The notes under the pieces were generated by a model. That model did not search any database, was not told where the DNA came from, and saw only the letters and a program-made list of their open reading frames with translations. Of a stretch of DNA of 64,000 nt, positions 17,534 through 24,988 are shown piece by piece. The stretch spans positions 227,847-291,846 of the forward strand of contig NZ_FQYK01000003.1 of assembly GCF_900141715.1 (NCBI RefSeq), given 5' to 3'. Each line of letters starts with the position of its first letter. The first letter of the stretch is position 1. The position numbers were made by a program, and so were the translations under genes. Origin of the DNA: Algibacter luteus (GTDB lineage: Bacteria > Bacteroidota > Bacteroidia > Flavobacteriales > Flavobacteriaceae).

Positions 17534-19393
17534 ATGGGAGATTTAAGTGTTACAAAACTAAATACTAAAAAAGATAGAGCTAATTATATCCATCATTTGA
17601 TAAATGATATAGAAGCCCTAGACCTCATGATTGAAAACAACATGATTGAAGAAGGCCCAATTAGAATCGGAGCAGAACAAGAATTTTGTTTAGTTAATAA
17701 TCAGTTTTTACCAGAGAGTAATTCTTTGGAGATTTTAGAAGAAATTAACGACGAGCATTTTACAACCGAAATTGGGAATTATAACCTAGAACTAAACTTA
17801 GACCCTTTAATTCTAGTAGGAGATTGTTTTTCAAAATTACACAAACAATTAAATAGCTATTTAAAAAAGGCTAAAGATGTTGTGGCTAAGAACGATGGTA
17901 AAATTATTCTAACCGGCATTTTACCATCCTTATCAGTTAATAATGTTGGCGAAGATAACATGACCAATGTTGAACGATATTCCGTTTTAAATGATGCCAT
18001 TAAATCAAGTAGAAGAACAAGTTTCGATATTCACATCAAAGGTGTAGATGAGCTTAATCTATTACACGATTCTGTAATGCTAGAAGGCTGTAATACCAGT
18101 TTTCAAATGCATTTGCAGTTTGCTGCTAAAAATTTTGTAGATAATTATAATTGGGCACAAGCCATTGCTGGACCTGTTTTAAGTGTTTGTACAAATTCAC
18201 CTTTATTATTTGGAAAAGAATTATGGAGCGAAACTAGAATTGCACTTTTTACACAAAGCATAGATACCAGAGCAAATTCGTATTTATTAAATGACAAACC
18301 TTCTAGAGTAAGTTTCGGAACCGATTGGGAACGCGGCTCAATAACCGATATTTTTAAAAATAATATAGCCCGATTTAGGAGTTTTTTAACCACGCATTTT
18401 ATTCGAAACAGTGTAGATATGCTAAAAAACAACGAAATCCCAAAGCTAAAAGCTTTGCAATTGCATAATGGTACCGTTTACCCCTGGAACAGAGTCTGTT
18501 ATGGTTTAACCAACGGAAAACCTCATTTACGAATTGAAAACAGATACATACCTTCTGGACCAACAACCGTTGATGAAATTGCAAACATGATGTTTTGGGT
18601 AGGTGTCATGTTAGGAAAACCAAAAGCTTACAATAATATTAGCGATAAATGGGATTTTAAAGATGTAAAAACTAACTTTTTTAGCGCTGCAAGATACGGT
18701 ATGTCCACCCAGTTTTATTGGAATGGGAAATACATTTCAAGCCATGAACTTATTTTAAACGAACTTTTACCAATGGCATATAAAGGCTTGTATAAAATGG
18801 GAATTTCTCCAAAAGATGCCGAGTATTACTTAAAAATTATTAATGATAGAGTTATAGGTTATAACGGATCAGAATGGATGGTTAGAAATTACAGGTACCT
18901 TCTAAAAAGCCATAAGCGGTATGAGTCTATGCAAATACTAACAGCAAATATTTATGATAAACAAGAAAAAGGTTTTCCTGTTTCGGTATGGGATATGCTG
19001 CATCATCAAAACGAATCAATCTTAAAAACTAAATATGTGGCGAAACATATTTTAAGTTCGGATATATTTTCAGTAGATAAAAAAGACAGTATCGATTTGG
19101 TATTGCATATCATGAAATGGAAAAACATTCACCACATGCCTGTTATTAATGGGGATAGAGATCTGTTAGGTTTGATAACTTGGAATGACGTTGAAAGCTA
19201 TATCGATCAGCGCGATGAAAAACATAATAGTGTCTCAAAATTAATGAAAACCGATTTAATCACTGTTGAGGAATACACACCTTATGAAACGGTTATAAAA
19301 TTATTAAAAACACATGCAATTGGTTGTTTGCCCGTTGTAAAAAACAAAAAGCTTATTGGTTTAATAACCTCAAACGACTTATTGCATGATTGA
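17534..19393 (+). CDS. GCS2-type carboxylate-amine ligase fused to a CBS-domain pair
   Basis: This 619-residue protein has two parts. Residues about 38-490 show the glutamate-cysteine ligase type 2 (YbdK-like) fold: IRIGAEQEF with E48 and E50, NLELNLDP, NTSFQMHLQF (187-196), GTVYPWNRVCYG, and HLRIENRYIPSGPT (331-344). Residues about 502-619 are two CBS motifs (HILSSDIFSVDKKDSIDLVLHIM..., LMKTDLITVEEYTPYETVIKLL...GLITSNDLL), which normally bind adenine nucleotides and regulate a partner domain. The likely reaction is ATP-dependent amide-bond formation between a carboxylate and an amine. The substrates are unknown. The next gene, a putative amide hydrolase, overlaps it by 8 bp. Confidence 0.85.
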   Translation: MGDLSVTKLNTKKDRANYIHHLINDIEALDLMIENNMIEEGPIRIGAEQEFCLVNNQFLPESNSLEILEEINDEHFTTEIGNYNLELNLDPLILVGDCFSKLHKQLNSYLKKAKDVVAKNDGKIILTGILPSLSVNNVGEDNMTNVERYSVLNDAIKSSRRTSFDIHIKGVDELNLLHDSVMLEGCNTSFQMHLQFAAKNFVDNYNWAQAIAGPVLSVCTNSPLLFGKELWSETRIALFTQSIDTRANSYLLNDKPSRVSFGTDWERGSITDIFKNNIARFRSFLTTHFIRNSVDMLKNNEIPKLKALQLHNGTVYPWNRVCYGLTNGKPHLRIENRYIPSGPTTVDEIANMMFWVGVMLGKPKAYNNISDKWDFKDVKTNFFSAARYGMSTQFYWNGKYISSHELILNELLPMAYKGLYKMGISPKDAEYYLKIINDRVIGYNGSEWMVRNYRYLLKSHKRYESMQILTANIYDKQEKGFPVSVWDMLHHQNESILKTKYVAKHILSSDIFSVDKKDSIDLVLHIMKWKNIHHMPVINGDRDLLGLITWNDVESYIDQRDEKHNSVSKLMKTDLITVEEYTPYETVIKLLKTHAIGCLPVVKNKKLIGLITSNDLLHD

Positions 19394-20576
19394 TGTATAC
19401 AACAAGGCACTAAATAGTAGTTTAAAAATTAACAGAATACTTGGTAAAATAGAAGGTACAAAACCTGGTCCGACGGTTATTTTTTTTGGCGGTATTCATG
19501 GTAATGAAACTTCTGGAGTGTTTGCTCTAAAAGATGCTTTAGCAGGAATAAATAATACCTATGTATCTGGTACTATTTACGGTATCTCGGGAAGTTTAAC
19601 CGCTTTAAAAGCGCATAAACGTTATATTGAAGACGATTTAAATAGGCTTTGGACTAAGCAGCAAATTCAAAACATTTTAAGTAAAGCTCATGTAAATGAA
19701 GACGAAGCTGAATTAGTTGAGCTCAACACCATTTTAAATGAAATTTTAGAAAAACATAAACCGCCATTTTATTTTGTTGATTTGCACACAACATCCAGTA
19801 AAACCTTGCCTTTTATTACAATAAATGATGCCTTAATAAACAGAAAGTTTTCAGAGCAATTTCCAGTACCTATAGTTTTAGGTATAGAAGAGTATTTAAA
19901 TGGTCCGTTATTGAGTTATATAAACCAGTTAGGTTATGTGTCTTTAGGTTTTGAATCTGGGCAACATGACGATTTTGTTGCCATTACCAATAGTATTGCA
20001 TTTGTGTATTTAACCCTAGTGTATTCAGGTGTTTTAAAACAAGAAGCGGTTATTAATTTTTCAAAATATTACGAGCAACTAAAGCAACAATCTAACAATA
20101 CAAAGCAGGTATTTGAAGTGGTGTATTTACATAAAATTCAAAAAAACGAACGCTTTAAAATGCTTAATGGTTTTAAAAGTTTCGAAACTGTTAAAAAAGG
20201 AACGCTACTAGCCATAAGCAACACTAAAGAAATTGAATCTCGTTACAACGGTAATATTTTTATGCCACTTTACCAACAAAAAGGCGCCGAAGGTTTTTTT
20301 ATCATTAAACCCATAAAACCGTTTTTTCTAAAATTATCCACTGTATTAAGACGTATAAAAACCGATAGTTTTTTAGCCTTTTTACCTGGAATTTCTTGGG
20401 CAAATAAAAACGAAGGCATTTTACAAGTTGATTTGAAAGTTGCACGGTATTTTGCTAAACCATTATTTCATTTATTAGGTTACAGAAATAGGCAAATTAC
20501 AAGAACTCATATAAGATTAAACAATAGAGAGCGTGTTGCAAAAACTAAAATTTACAGAAAAGCGCCTTGGTATTAA
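19386..20576 (+). CDS. Succinylglutamate desuccinylase/aspartoacylase family hydrolase
   Basis: This 396-residue protein starts inside the last codons of the ligase gene (8-bp overlap), which implies translational coupling. The N-terminal half has the M14-like zinc site of the AstE/AspA family: FFGGIHGNETSG (H38, E41), EDDLNRLW (82-89, substrate-binding arginine R87), YFVDLHTTSS (H134), and GFESGQHD with the probable general base E190. Such enzymes hydrolyse N-acyl amino acids or related amides. The C-terminal part (about 210-396) is less typical and rich in basic residues. The pairing suggests that it cleaves the product, or a relative of the product, of the upstream ligase. This is inference. 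Confidence 0.85.
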   Translation: MIDVYNKALNSSLKINRILGKIEGTKPGPTVIFFGGIHGNETSGVFALKDALAGINNTYVSGTIYGISGSLTALKAHKRYIEDDLNRLWTKQQIQNILSKAHVNEDEAELVELNTILNEILEKHKPPFYFVDLHTTSSKTLPFITINDALINRKFSEQFPVPIVLGIEEYLNGPLLSYINQLGYVSLGFESGQHDDFVAITNSIAFVYLTLVYSGVLKQEAVINFSKYYEQLKQQSNNTKQVFEVVYLHKIQKNERFKMLNGFKSFETVKKGTLLAISNTKEIESRYNGNIFMPLYQQKGAEGFFIIKPIKPFFLKLSTVLRRIKTDSFLAFLPGISWANKNEGILQVDLKVARYFAKPLFHLLGYRNRQITRTHIRLNNRERVAKTKIYRKAPWY

Positions 20577-20601
20577 TGCTTTAGATTAAAATTTAATAAA
20601 A

Positions 20602-21477
20602 CTAACGCTGCCCTTTTTTAAAGCCATAGGTGTTTTGTCCAATAAAATCTTTAGGAAACTTATCATCGCCTTTAAACCCAATTTCAATCTTACCACCGTC
20701 TTCTGGAATGTAATTAGTTTTAAAAATATAATCCCATAAGCTTAAACTAATACCGTAATTCACACCATATGTTCCTTTTGGTAATACATAAGCATGGTGG
20801 TATAAATGCATCACTGGGTTATTGAAAATATACTTTAATGGTCCCCAAGTTATTTTAATATTTGAATGGTTAAGATGACCAATAGCAATTGTTATAAAGT
20901 GAATAATATAAGCTTGTTCTGGTTCAAAACCGCCAATAATCATGACGCCAAAAGTTTTAAGCGGTTTGTATAACACGTTTTCCATCCAATGGTATCTTAA
21001 ATGTGCTGCAAAACCCATTTCTTTTACGCTGTGGTGAACTTTATGAAATTTCCAAAGAAAACCATACTTATGCAATAATACATGTGTAAACCACTGAACA
21101 AAGTCAAGAATTATGAAGAACACCAATAATTGCAACCATGGCGCCCATTCTGAGATATCCATAATAGCAAGACTTTTTGCGGTGACATTAATTTCGCCTA
21201 AAAGCAATCCAATAACCTTATAAACTCCACTTATGACAATGGAGAAAATGAAGAAATTAAAATACATATAAAATGCGTCTAACCAAAAATCGCGCCTGAA
21301 AATTGATTGATCTTTTCGCCAAGGGAAAGCAATTTCTAATAACCACACGACTATTGAAATTACTGTAAGTCCCCAAAAATAATTGGTATACCATGGCACT
21401 TCAAAAATTATCGATTTCCAAGTCCAATTTAATGTGCCTTCAAAGGCATTAATAAATGCGTCTAAATACTTTTCCAT
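20602..21477 (-). CDS. Sterol desaturase / fatty-acid hydroxylase family membrane protein
   Basis: This 291-residue protein has several membrane helices (about 32-52, 67-92, 112-130, 175-200). The di-iron histidine clusters of the fatty acid hydroxylase superfamily are present: HVLLH (H132, H136), HKVHH (H145, H148, H149) and HLYHH (H224, H227, H228). Members introduce hydroxyl groups into lipids or sterol-like substrates using O2. Here the substrate is unknown. It is the last gene of the minus-strand sulfite-oxidation unit, 5 bp after the rhodanese lipoprotein gene, although no mechanistic link to sulfur chemistry is evident. Confidence 0.88.
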   Translation of the reverse strand: MEKYLDAFINAFEGTLNWTWKSIIFEVPWYTNYFWGLTVISIVVWLLEIAFPWRKDQSIFRRDFWLDAFYMYFNFFIFSIVISGVYKVIGLLLGEINVTAKSLAIMDISEWAPWLQLLVFFIILDFVQWFTHVLLHKYGFLWKFHKVHHSVKEMGFAAHLRYHWMENVLYKPLKTFGVMIIGGFEPEQAYIIHFITIAIGHLNHSNIKITWGPLKYIFNNPVMHLYHHAYVLPKGTYGVNYGISLSLWDYIFKTNYIPEDGGKIEIGFKGDDKFPKDFIGQNTYGFKKGQR

Positions 21478-21482
21478 TTTTT

Positions 21483-22400
21483 TTATTGTGTTAATGTTAT
21501 ACTATCACTTTCAAAAGGTAAGTCGTCAAAATAGCTCCATTCTGTCCATGAGCCATCATAATTAGTTACATTTTTGTACCCTAATAGTTGGGTTAGCACA
21601 AAGGTTGTATGTGCTGAACGAACGCCACTATGGCAATACAAAATGATAGAATCGTTTTTATTTATTTTACTATATATCTTTTCTAAATCTTTTATTGGTT
21701 TAAATTTTTTATTACCACTATAGTTTATAGCTTCTACCCAATCTATATGTATGCTTTTAGGTATTCTTCCTGCCTTGTAAGCACCTTTTTTTTGTTGTTT
21801 TCCTGAAAACTCATCTTCATTTCTAGTGTCTAAAATAACCACATTGTTTTTTAATGCTTCAATGACTTGTTCTTTTGAGGCATAATATCGCATTTTAGGA
21901 TTTGCCTTTAGTTTAAAAACAGTTGTTTCCACTTTTGGTATTTCTGAATTAACTTGACCATTAATTGATTTCCATACTGAAATTCCGCCTAGTAAAAGTT
22001 TAATATTTTCAAAATCATAATTTTGTAATATCCACCATAACCTTGAAGCTTCACACAATCCGTTATCATCATAAATGACTATGGTGTCTTCCGTTTGAAT
22101 TCCTAATTTTCCAAATAAATCTTCTATCTGTTTTTTACCAGCCATAATTCCGGAGTAAGGATATGTTGTGTCTTCGATATCCGTTCTCCAAAGATTTAAA
22201 GCGCCTTCAATATGTTCATTTTTATAACGTTCTTTTTTTCTAAAATCAATTATTTTAATATTTGGTTGTTGATTAATTGCTTTTAATTCATTTGCTGATA
22301 TTAAATATGCCGAATCAAATACTGCTATTTCATTCGCTTTTTCAGGTTTACATGCTGAAATGATAAACAAGAATATTATGATATTAATCCTCCAATTCAT
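21483..22400 (-). CDS. Tandem-rhodanese sulfurtransferase lipoprotein
   Basis: This 305-residue protein has a lipoprotein signal (lipobox cysteine C17 in FIISAC). Two rhodanese domains follow. The N-terminal one (about 30-150) has YDDNGLCEASRLWW, and the C-terminal one (about 170-295) has the active-site loop ILYCHSGVRS with the persulfide-forming C256. The layout is that of thiosulfate or 3-mercaptopyruvate sulfurtransferases, but anchored in the envelope. It overlaps the cytochrome c gene by 17 bp. A thiosulfate sulfurtransferase releases sulfite, which the adjacent sulfite dehydrogenase could oxidise, so the order makes metabolic sense. Confidence 0.9.
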   Translation of the reverse strand: MNWRINIIIFLFIISACKPEKANEIAVFDSAYLISANELKAINQQPNIKIIDFRKKERYKNEHIEGALNLWRTDIEDTTYPYSGIMAGKKQIEDLFGKLGIQTEDTIVIYDDNGLCEASRLWWILQNYDFENIKLLLGGISVWKSINGQVNSEIPKVETTVFKLKANPKMRYYASKEQVIEALKNNVVILDTRNEDEFSGKQQKKGAYKAGRIPKSIHIDWVEAINYSGNKKFKPIKDLEKIYSKINKNDSIILYCHSGVRSAHTTFVLTQLLGYKNVTNYDGSWTEWSYFDDLPFESDSITLTQ

Positions 22401-22860
22401 ACCAATCGATATCTGTTAAAACCGCGCGCCTTCCTTTTGCTTTTGGTGGATAGTTGGTTACTAAATAATTAACAATAACCTCCTGATTCCTTCCTAAATC
22501 CCAAAGATTTTGGGTTTCTTGCATCCATTTAATCGTGGCGTTCCAACGTTCGGCATTCATTCTATTTTGTGTTACTAATTTTGATGAATGACAATTGGTA
22601 CAGTTATTTACAACTATCATTAATCCTTCTGCATCGATCAAACCCGTTCTAACATGAATGCCATTTTCAATCCTATCTTCGTCCACTTCAACTGGTGCAA
22701 TTGCAACAGTTTCAGATTTAGACATGAAATCTAAGATATTTGGATTCACCATATATGAAATGATTCCACCTCCTGCAATTACGAACAACACAAACAGCAG
22801 CGCCAAAAGACGATGTACTTTTTTAACTTGTTTCCTAAAGACGTCTTCTTTTTTGGTCAT
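22384..22860 (-). CDS. Membrane-anchored monohaem cytochrome c, sulfite dehydrogenase subunit
   Basis: This 158-residue protein has a cytoplasmic N-terminal segment (about 1-16), one membrane helix (about 17-36, RLLALLFVLFVIAGGGIISY) and a small periplasmic cytochrome c domain with a single haem site CTNCH (C87, C90, H91). Methionines at MNAERWNATIKWM may supply the axial ligand. The start codon directly abuts the stop of the molybdopterin sulfite oxidase gene, and the 3' end overlaps the rhodanese gene. By analogy with SorB or SoxD it should accept electrons from the molybdenum subunit and pass them to the respiratory chain. Confidence 0.9.
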   Translation of the reverse strand: MTKKEDVFRKQVKKVHRLLALLFVLFVIAGGGIISYMVNPNILDFMSKSETVAIAPVEVDEDRIENGIHVRTGLIDAEGLMIVVNNCTNCHSSKLVTQNRMNAERWNATIKWMQETQNLWDLGRNQEVIVNYLVTNYPPKAKGRRAVLTDIDWYELED

Positions 22861-24111
22861 TTATGTAACTTTTATCGCTATGCGATGGCAAGCATTGTTT
22901 AAATAACCTTTTGGGTTCCATCCTGGTAAAAGCATAGGTTGTGCTATACCATTGGCATCTGTTGCTCTGGCCCAAACCTCGTAATAACCAGGTTTCGGAA
23001 AGTTTATTTTAGCTGTAAAATGTTGCCACGCTAAACGGTTTTCTGGTTTTGCGACATCACATGTTTTCCAAGTAGAACCAAAATCTATGGAATATTCCAT
23101 TTTAGCAACTTCTAATTCTCCTGCCCATGCATGCCCTCTTATATTTAAAGACTGCCCTTTTTTTATTATTGCCCCAGTTTTAGGATAAGTAATAATTGAT
23201 TTTACAGGCATTGACTCGATAATGCACATATCTTCATCTTTTACTTTTTCTCCAGGTGCCACAGGTTCGCAAGGTACTCTGTAAGCAGTACCAGTCATTT
23301 TTGTACCATCATGTACTTTATCGCGAATGCTAATTCTATTTATCCACTTTCCAGAAACTGATGCCGGCCATCCACCTGCAACCAAGCGTAAAGGGTATCC
23401 ATGAATAAGAGGAATGTCTTCTCCATTCATTTTAAATGCTAAAAGCGTTTCATCTTGTAAAGCTTTATTCATTGGGCAACCCCTAGAAATAGGTTCTTTG
23501 TTAGGATCCATACTAAGGTGTTTATCTATGGCATGATATCCAATATAAACAGCATTACTTTTTATACCAGCATCTTCCAAAACGTCACGTAAGCGCACAC
23601 CAGTCCATGAAGCACAATGTACAGCACCAACAGTCCATTGGTTTCCTTTTGCTGGTGGATCAAATTCTGCGCGTCCATTACCACCACATTCTAACGTTAA
23701 TTGATAGGTATGATGCTCAAATTTTGATTTCAATTCAGTCAAAGAATATGTTTTTTTATTTTTTACTGATTCTCCATCAATGGTTAGCGTCCATGTTTTT
23801 GGGTCGATATCTTCAGGTACCAAGCCATTATTTCTTATAAACATGCATGAATTTGGTGTGATTTTATCATCCAATAAATGAGCTTGTGCTTCAATATTCC
23901 ATGGTTTATCGTTTAGAACAACCATGTCTTTGTGTTTATTAAAAAGTTTAAAAGGATCGGGTTCTTGCAACGCTAAAGGCGTATAACCATCTAACATTTT
24001 AGAACCAAAAACAAGCTCTGTACCTATTAATGCAGCAAACGAGCCTAGTGTACCTTTTTTTACAAAATCTCTTCTTTTCAAAATATTTCTATTATAGGTT
24101 TGATTAACCAA
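22861..24111 (-). CDS. Sulfite oxidase-type molybdopterin oxidoreductase (SorA/SoxC-like), Tat-exported
   Basis: This 416-residue protein starts with a twin-arginine signal (LKRRDFVKKG, R13-R14). The sulfite oxidase molybdopterin domain (about 70-280) includes TLECGGNGRAEF with the likely molybdenum-ligating cysteine C142, GAVHCASWTGVRLRDVL, and PLIHGYPLRLVAGGWPASVSGKW. A Mo-co dimerisation domain (about 295-416) ends in VWARATDANG. There is no haem b5 domain, so electrons should leave through the cytochrome c encoded immediately downstream. The predicted reaction is sulfite to sulfate in the periplasm. It is divergent from an uncharacterised membrane-protein gene, and a perfect 16-bp palindrome lies between them. 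Confidence 0.92.
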   Translation of the reverse strand: MVNQTYNRNILKRRDFVKKGTLGSFAALIGTELVFGSKMLDGYTPLALQEPDPFKLFNKHKDMVVLNDKPWNIEAQAHLLDDKITPNSCMFIRNNGLVPEDIDPKTWTLTIDGESVKNKKTYSLTELKSKFEHHTYQLTLECGGNGRAEFDPPAKGNQWTVGAVHCASWTGVRLRDVLEDAGIKSNAVYIGYHAIDKHLSMDPNKEPISRGCPMNKALQDETLLAFKMNGEDIPLIHGYPLRLVAGGWPASVSGKWINRISIRDKVHDGTKMTGTAYRVPCEPVAPGEKVKDEDMCIIESMPVKSIITYPKTGAIIKKGQSLNIRGHAWAGELEVAKMEYSIDFGSTWKTCDVAKPENRLAWQHFTAKINFPKPGYYEVWARATDANGIAQPMLLPGWNPKGYLNNACHRIAIKVT

Positions 24112-24144
24112 CTTCCTAAGTTACAACTTCTAAGCTTCTTTATT

Positions 24145-24160
24145 TGTAACTTATGTTACA
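24145..24160. promoter_or_regulatory. Perfect 16-bp palindrome, candidate Crp/Fnr-type operator
   Basis: TGTAACTTATGTTACA is TGTAAC and GTTACA around a 4-bp centre. It lies 34 bp upstream of the sulfite oxidase start and 51 bp upstream of the divergent membrane-protein start. The shape (TGTAA-N6-TTACA) resembles sites of Crp/Fnr family regulators. The assignment to that family is inference. Confidence 0.55.
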
Positions 24161-24210
24161 TACAAAAGGCATAGTTAACACTAAATTGCACTATTACCTT
24201 AAAATTAGCA

Positions 24211-24903
24211 ATGATGAGAATTATGACAAAAAATTTTGAAACTAAGTTTACTGGTTGGTCGTTTATTTTGGCCGCCTTAATGTTATGGTTAGGTTGGGCG
24301 CTTTCACCACATCATATTGGCGAATACATTGTAGCATCAGATTTTGAGGCTATTGGTGAAAATGTTTGGACCTGGATTTGGATGTATCGTATTCACATTT
24401 TTGGTTGGGTTACCATGGCAATTGCCTTGTTTGCACTGGTGGCGGTAGCGGCTAGAAAGCCATACCGGGTACTTATATTACCAGGTGCTGGCATGATTAT
24501 TATTGGCACGTTTACCTTAGCTATTGCCAATGCTTATTTTTATAATTTTGGTGCTTGGGGTGTGGGTCAAACAATGGGGAAGTCTGCAGTAGAAATTCAG
24601 GCTTTCGTTAATGATATTTTATACACGAATCAATACGTAACATGCTTTATACGTTTTGGACGTGTTTTCTCTGGTGTTGGTTTAGTCTTGTTAGGCTACG
24701 GCTTAATAAAATGGCATATTGTAGCTAAATGGTTAGGCTGGTTTACGGTTTTGTTAGGACTTTCGGCAATGGGCATCGTTATGGGTATTCCTGATAATTA
24801 TGAAATCTACAAGCCATTATTTCATATTAAAGTCATTTGGTTGGTAACTATGGGAGCTTTAATTCTTTTAAAAGGCATTCATTTACCAAAATCTGAGTCA
24901 TAA
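24211..24903 (+). CDS. Uncharacterised six-helix membrane protein
   Basis: This 230-residue protein has no domain that I can name. Hydrophobic segments lie at about 14-31, 58-82, 88-112, 145-166, 172-190 and 206-222, so it is an integral inner-membrane protein with very short loops. Histidines occur in or beside helices (SPHHIGEY, YRIHIFGW, PLFHIKVIW). They could ligate haem or metal, but this is speculative. It is transcribed divergently from the sulfite dehydrogenase operon across 99 bp containing a palindromic site, so a respiratory role is possible. The start could also be at 24223 (ATG), four codons downstream. Confidence 0.75.
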   Translation: MMRIMTKNFETKFTGWSFILAALMLWLGWALSPHHIGEYIVASDFEAIGENVWTWIWMYRIHIFGWVTMAIALFALVAVAARKPYRVLILPGAGMIIIGTFTLAIANAYFYNFGAWGVGQTMGKSAVEIQAFVNDILYTNQYVTCFIRFGRVFSGVGLVLLGYGLIKWHIVAKWLGWFTVLLGLSAMGIVMGIPDNYEIYKPLFHIKVIWLVTMGALILLKGIHLPKSES

Positions 24904-24940
24904 TTAATAGTATTATCAATTAGAACTACCTAATAGCAAA

Positions 24941-24973
24941 AAAAGCCACTTAATTTCAAATTAAGTGGCTTTT
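24941..24973. terminator. Bidirectional intrinsic terminator
   Basis: AAAAGCCACTTAAT (24941-24954) pairs perfectly over 14 bp with ATTAAGTGGCTTTT (24960-24973) around a 5-nt loop. T-rich flanks lie on both strands, and it separates the convergent membrane-protein and M1 peptidase genes. Confidence 0.9.
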
Positions 24974-24988
24974 AAATGAATTATAATC

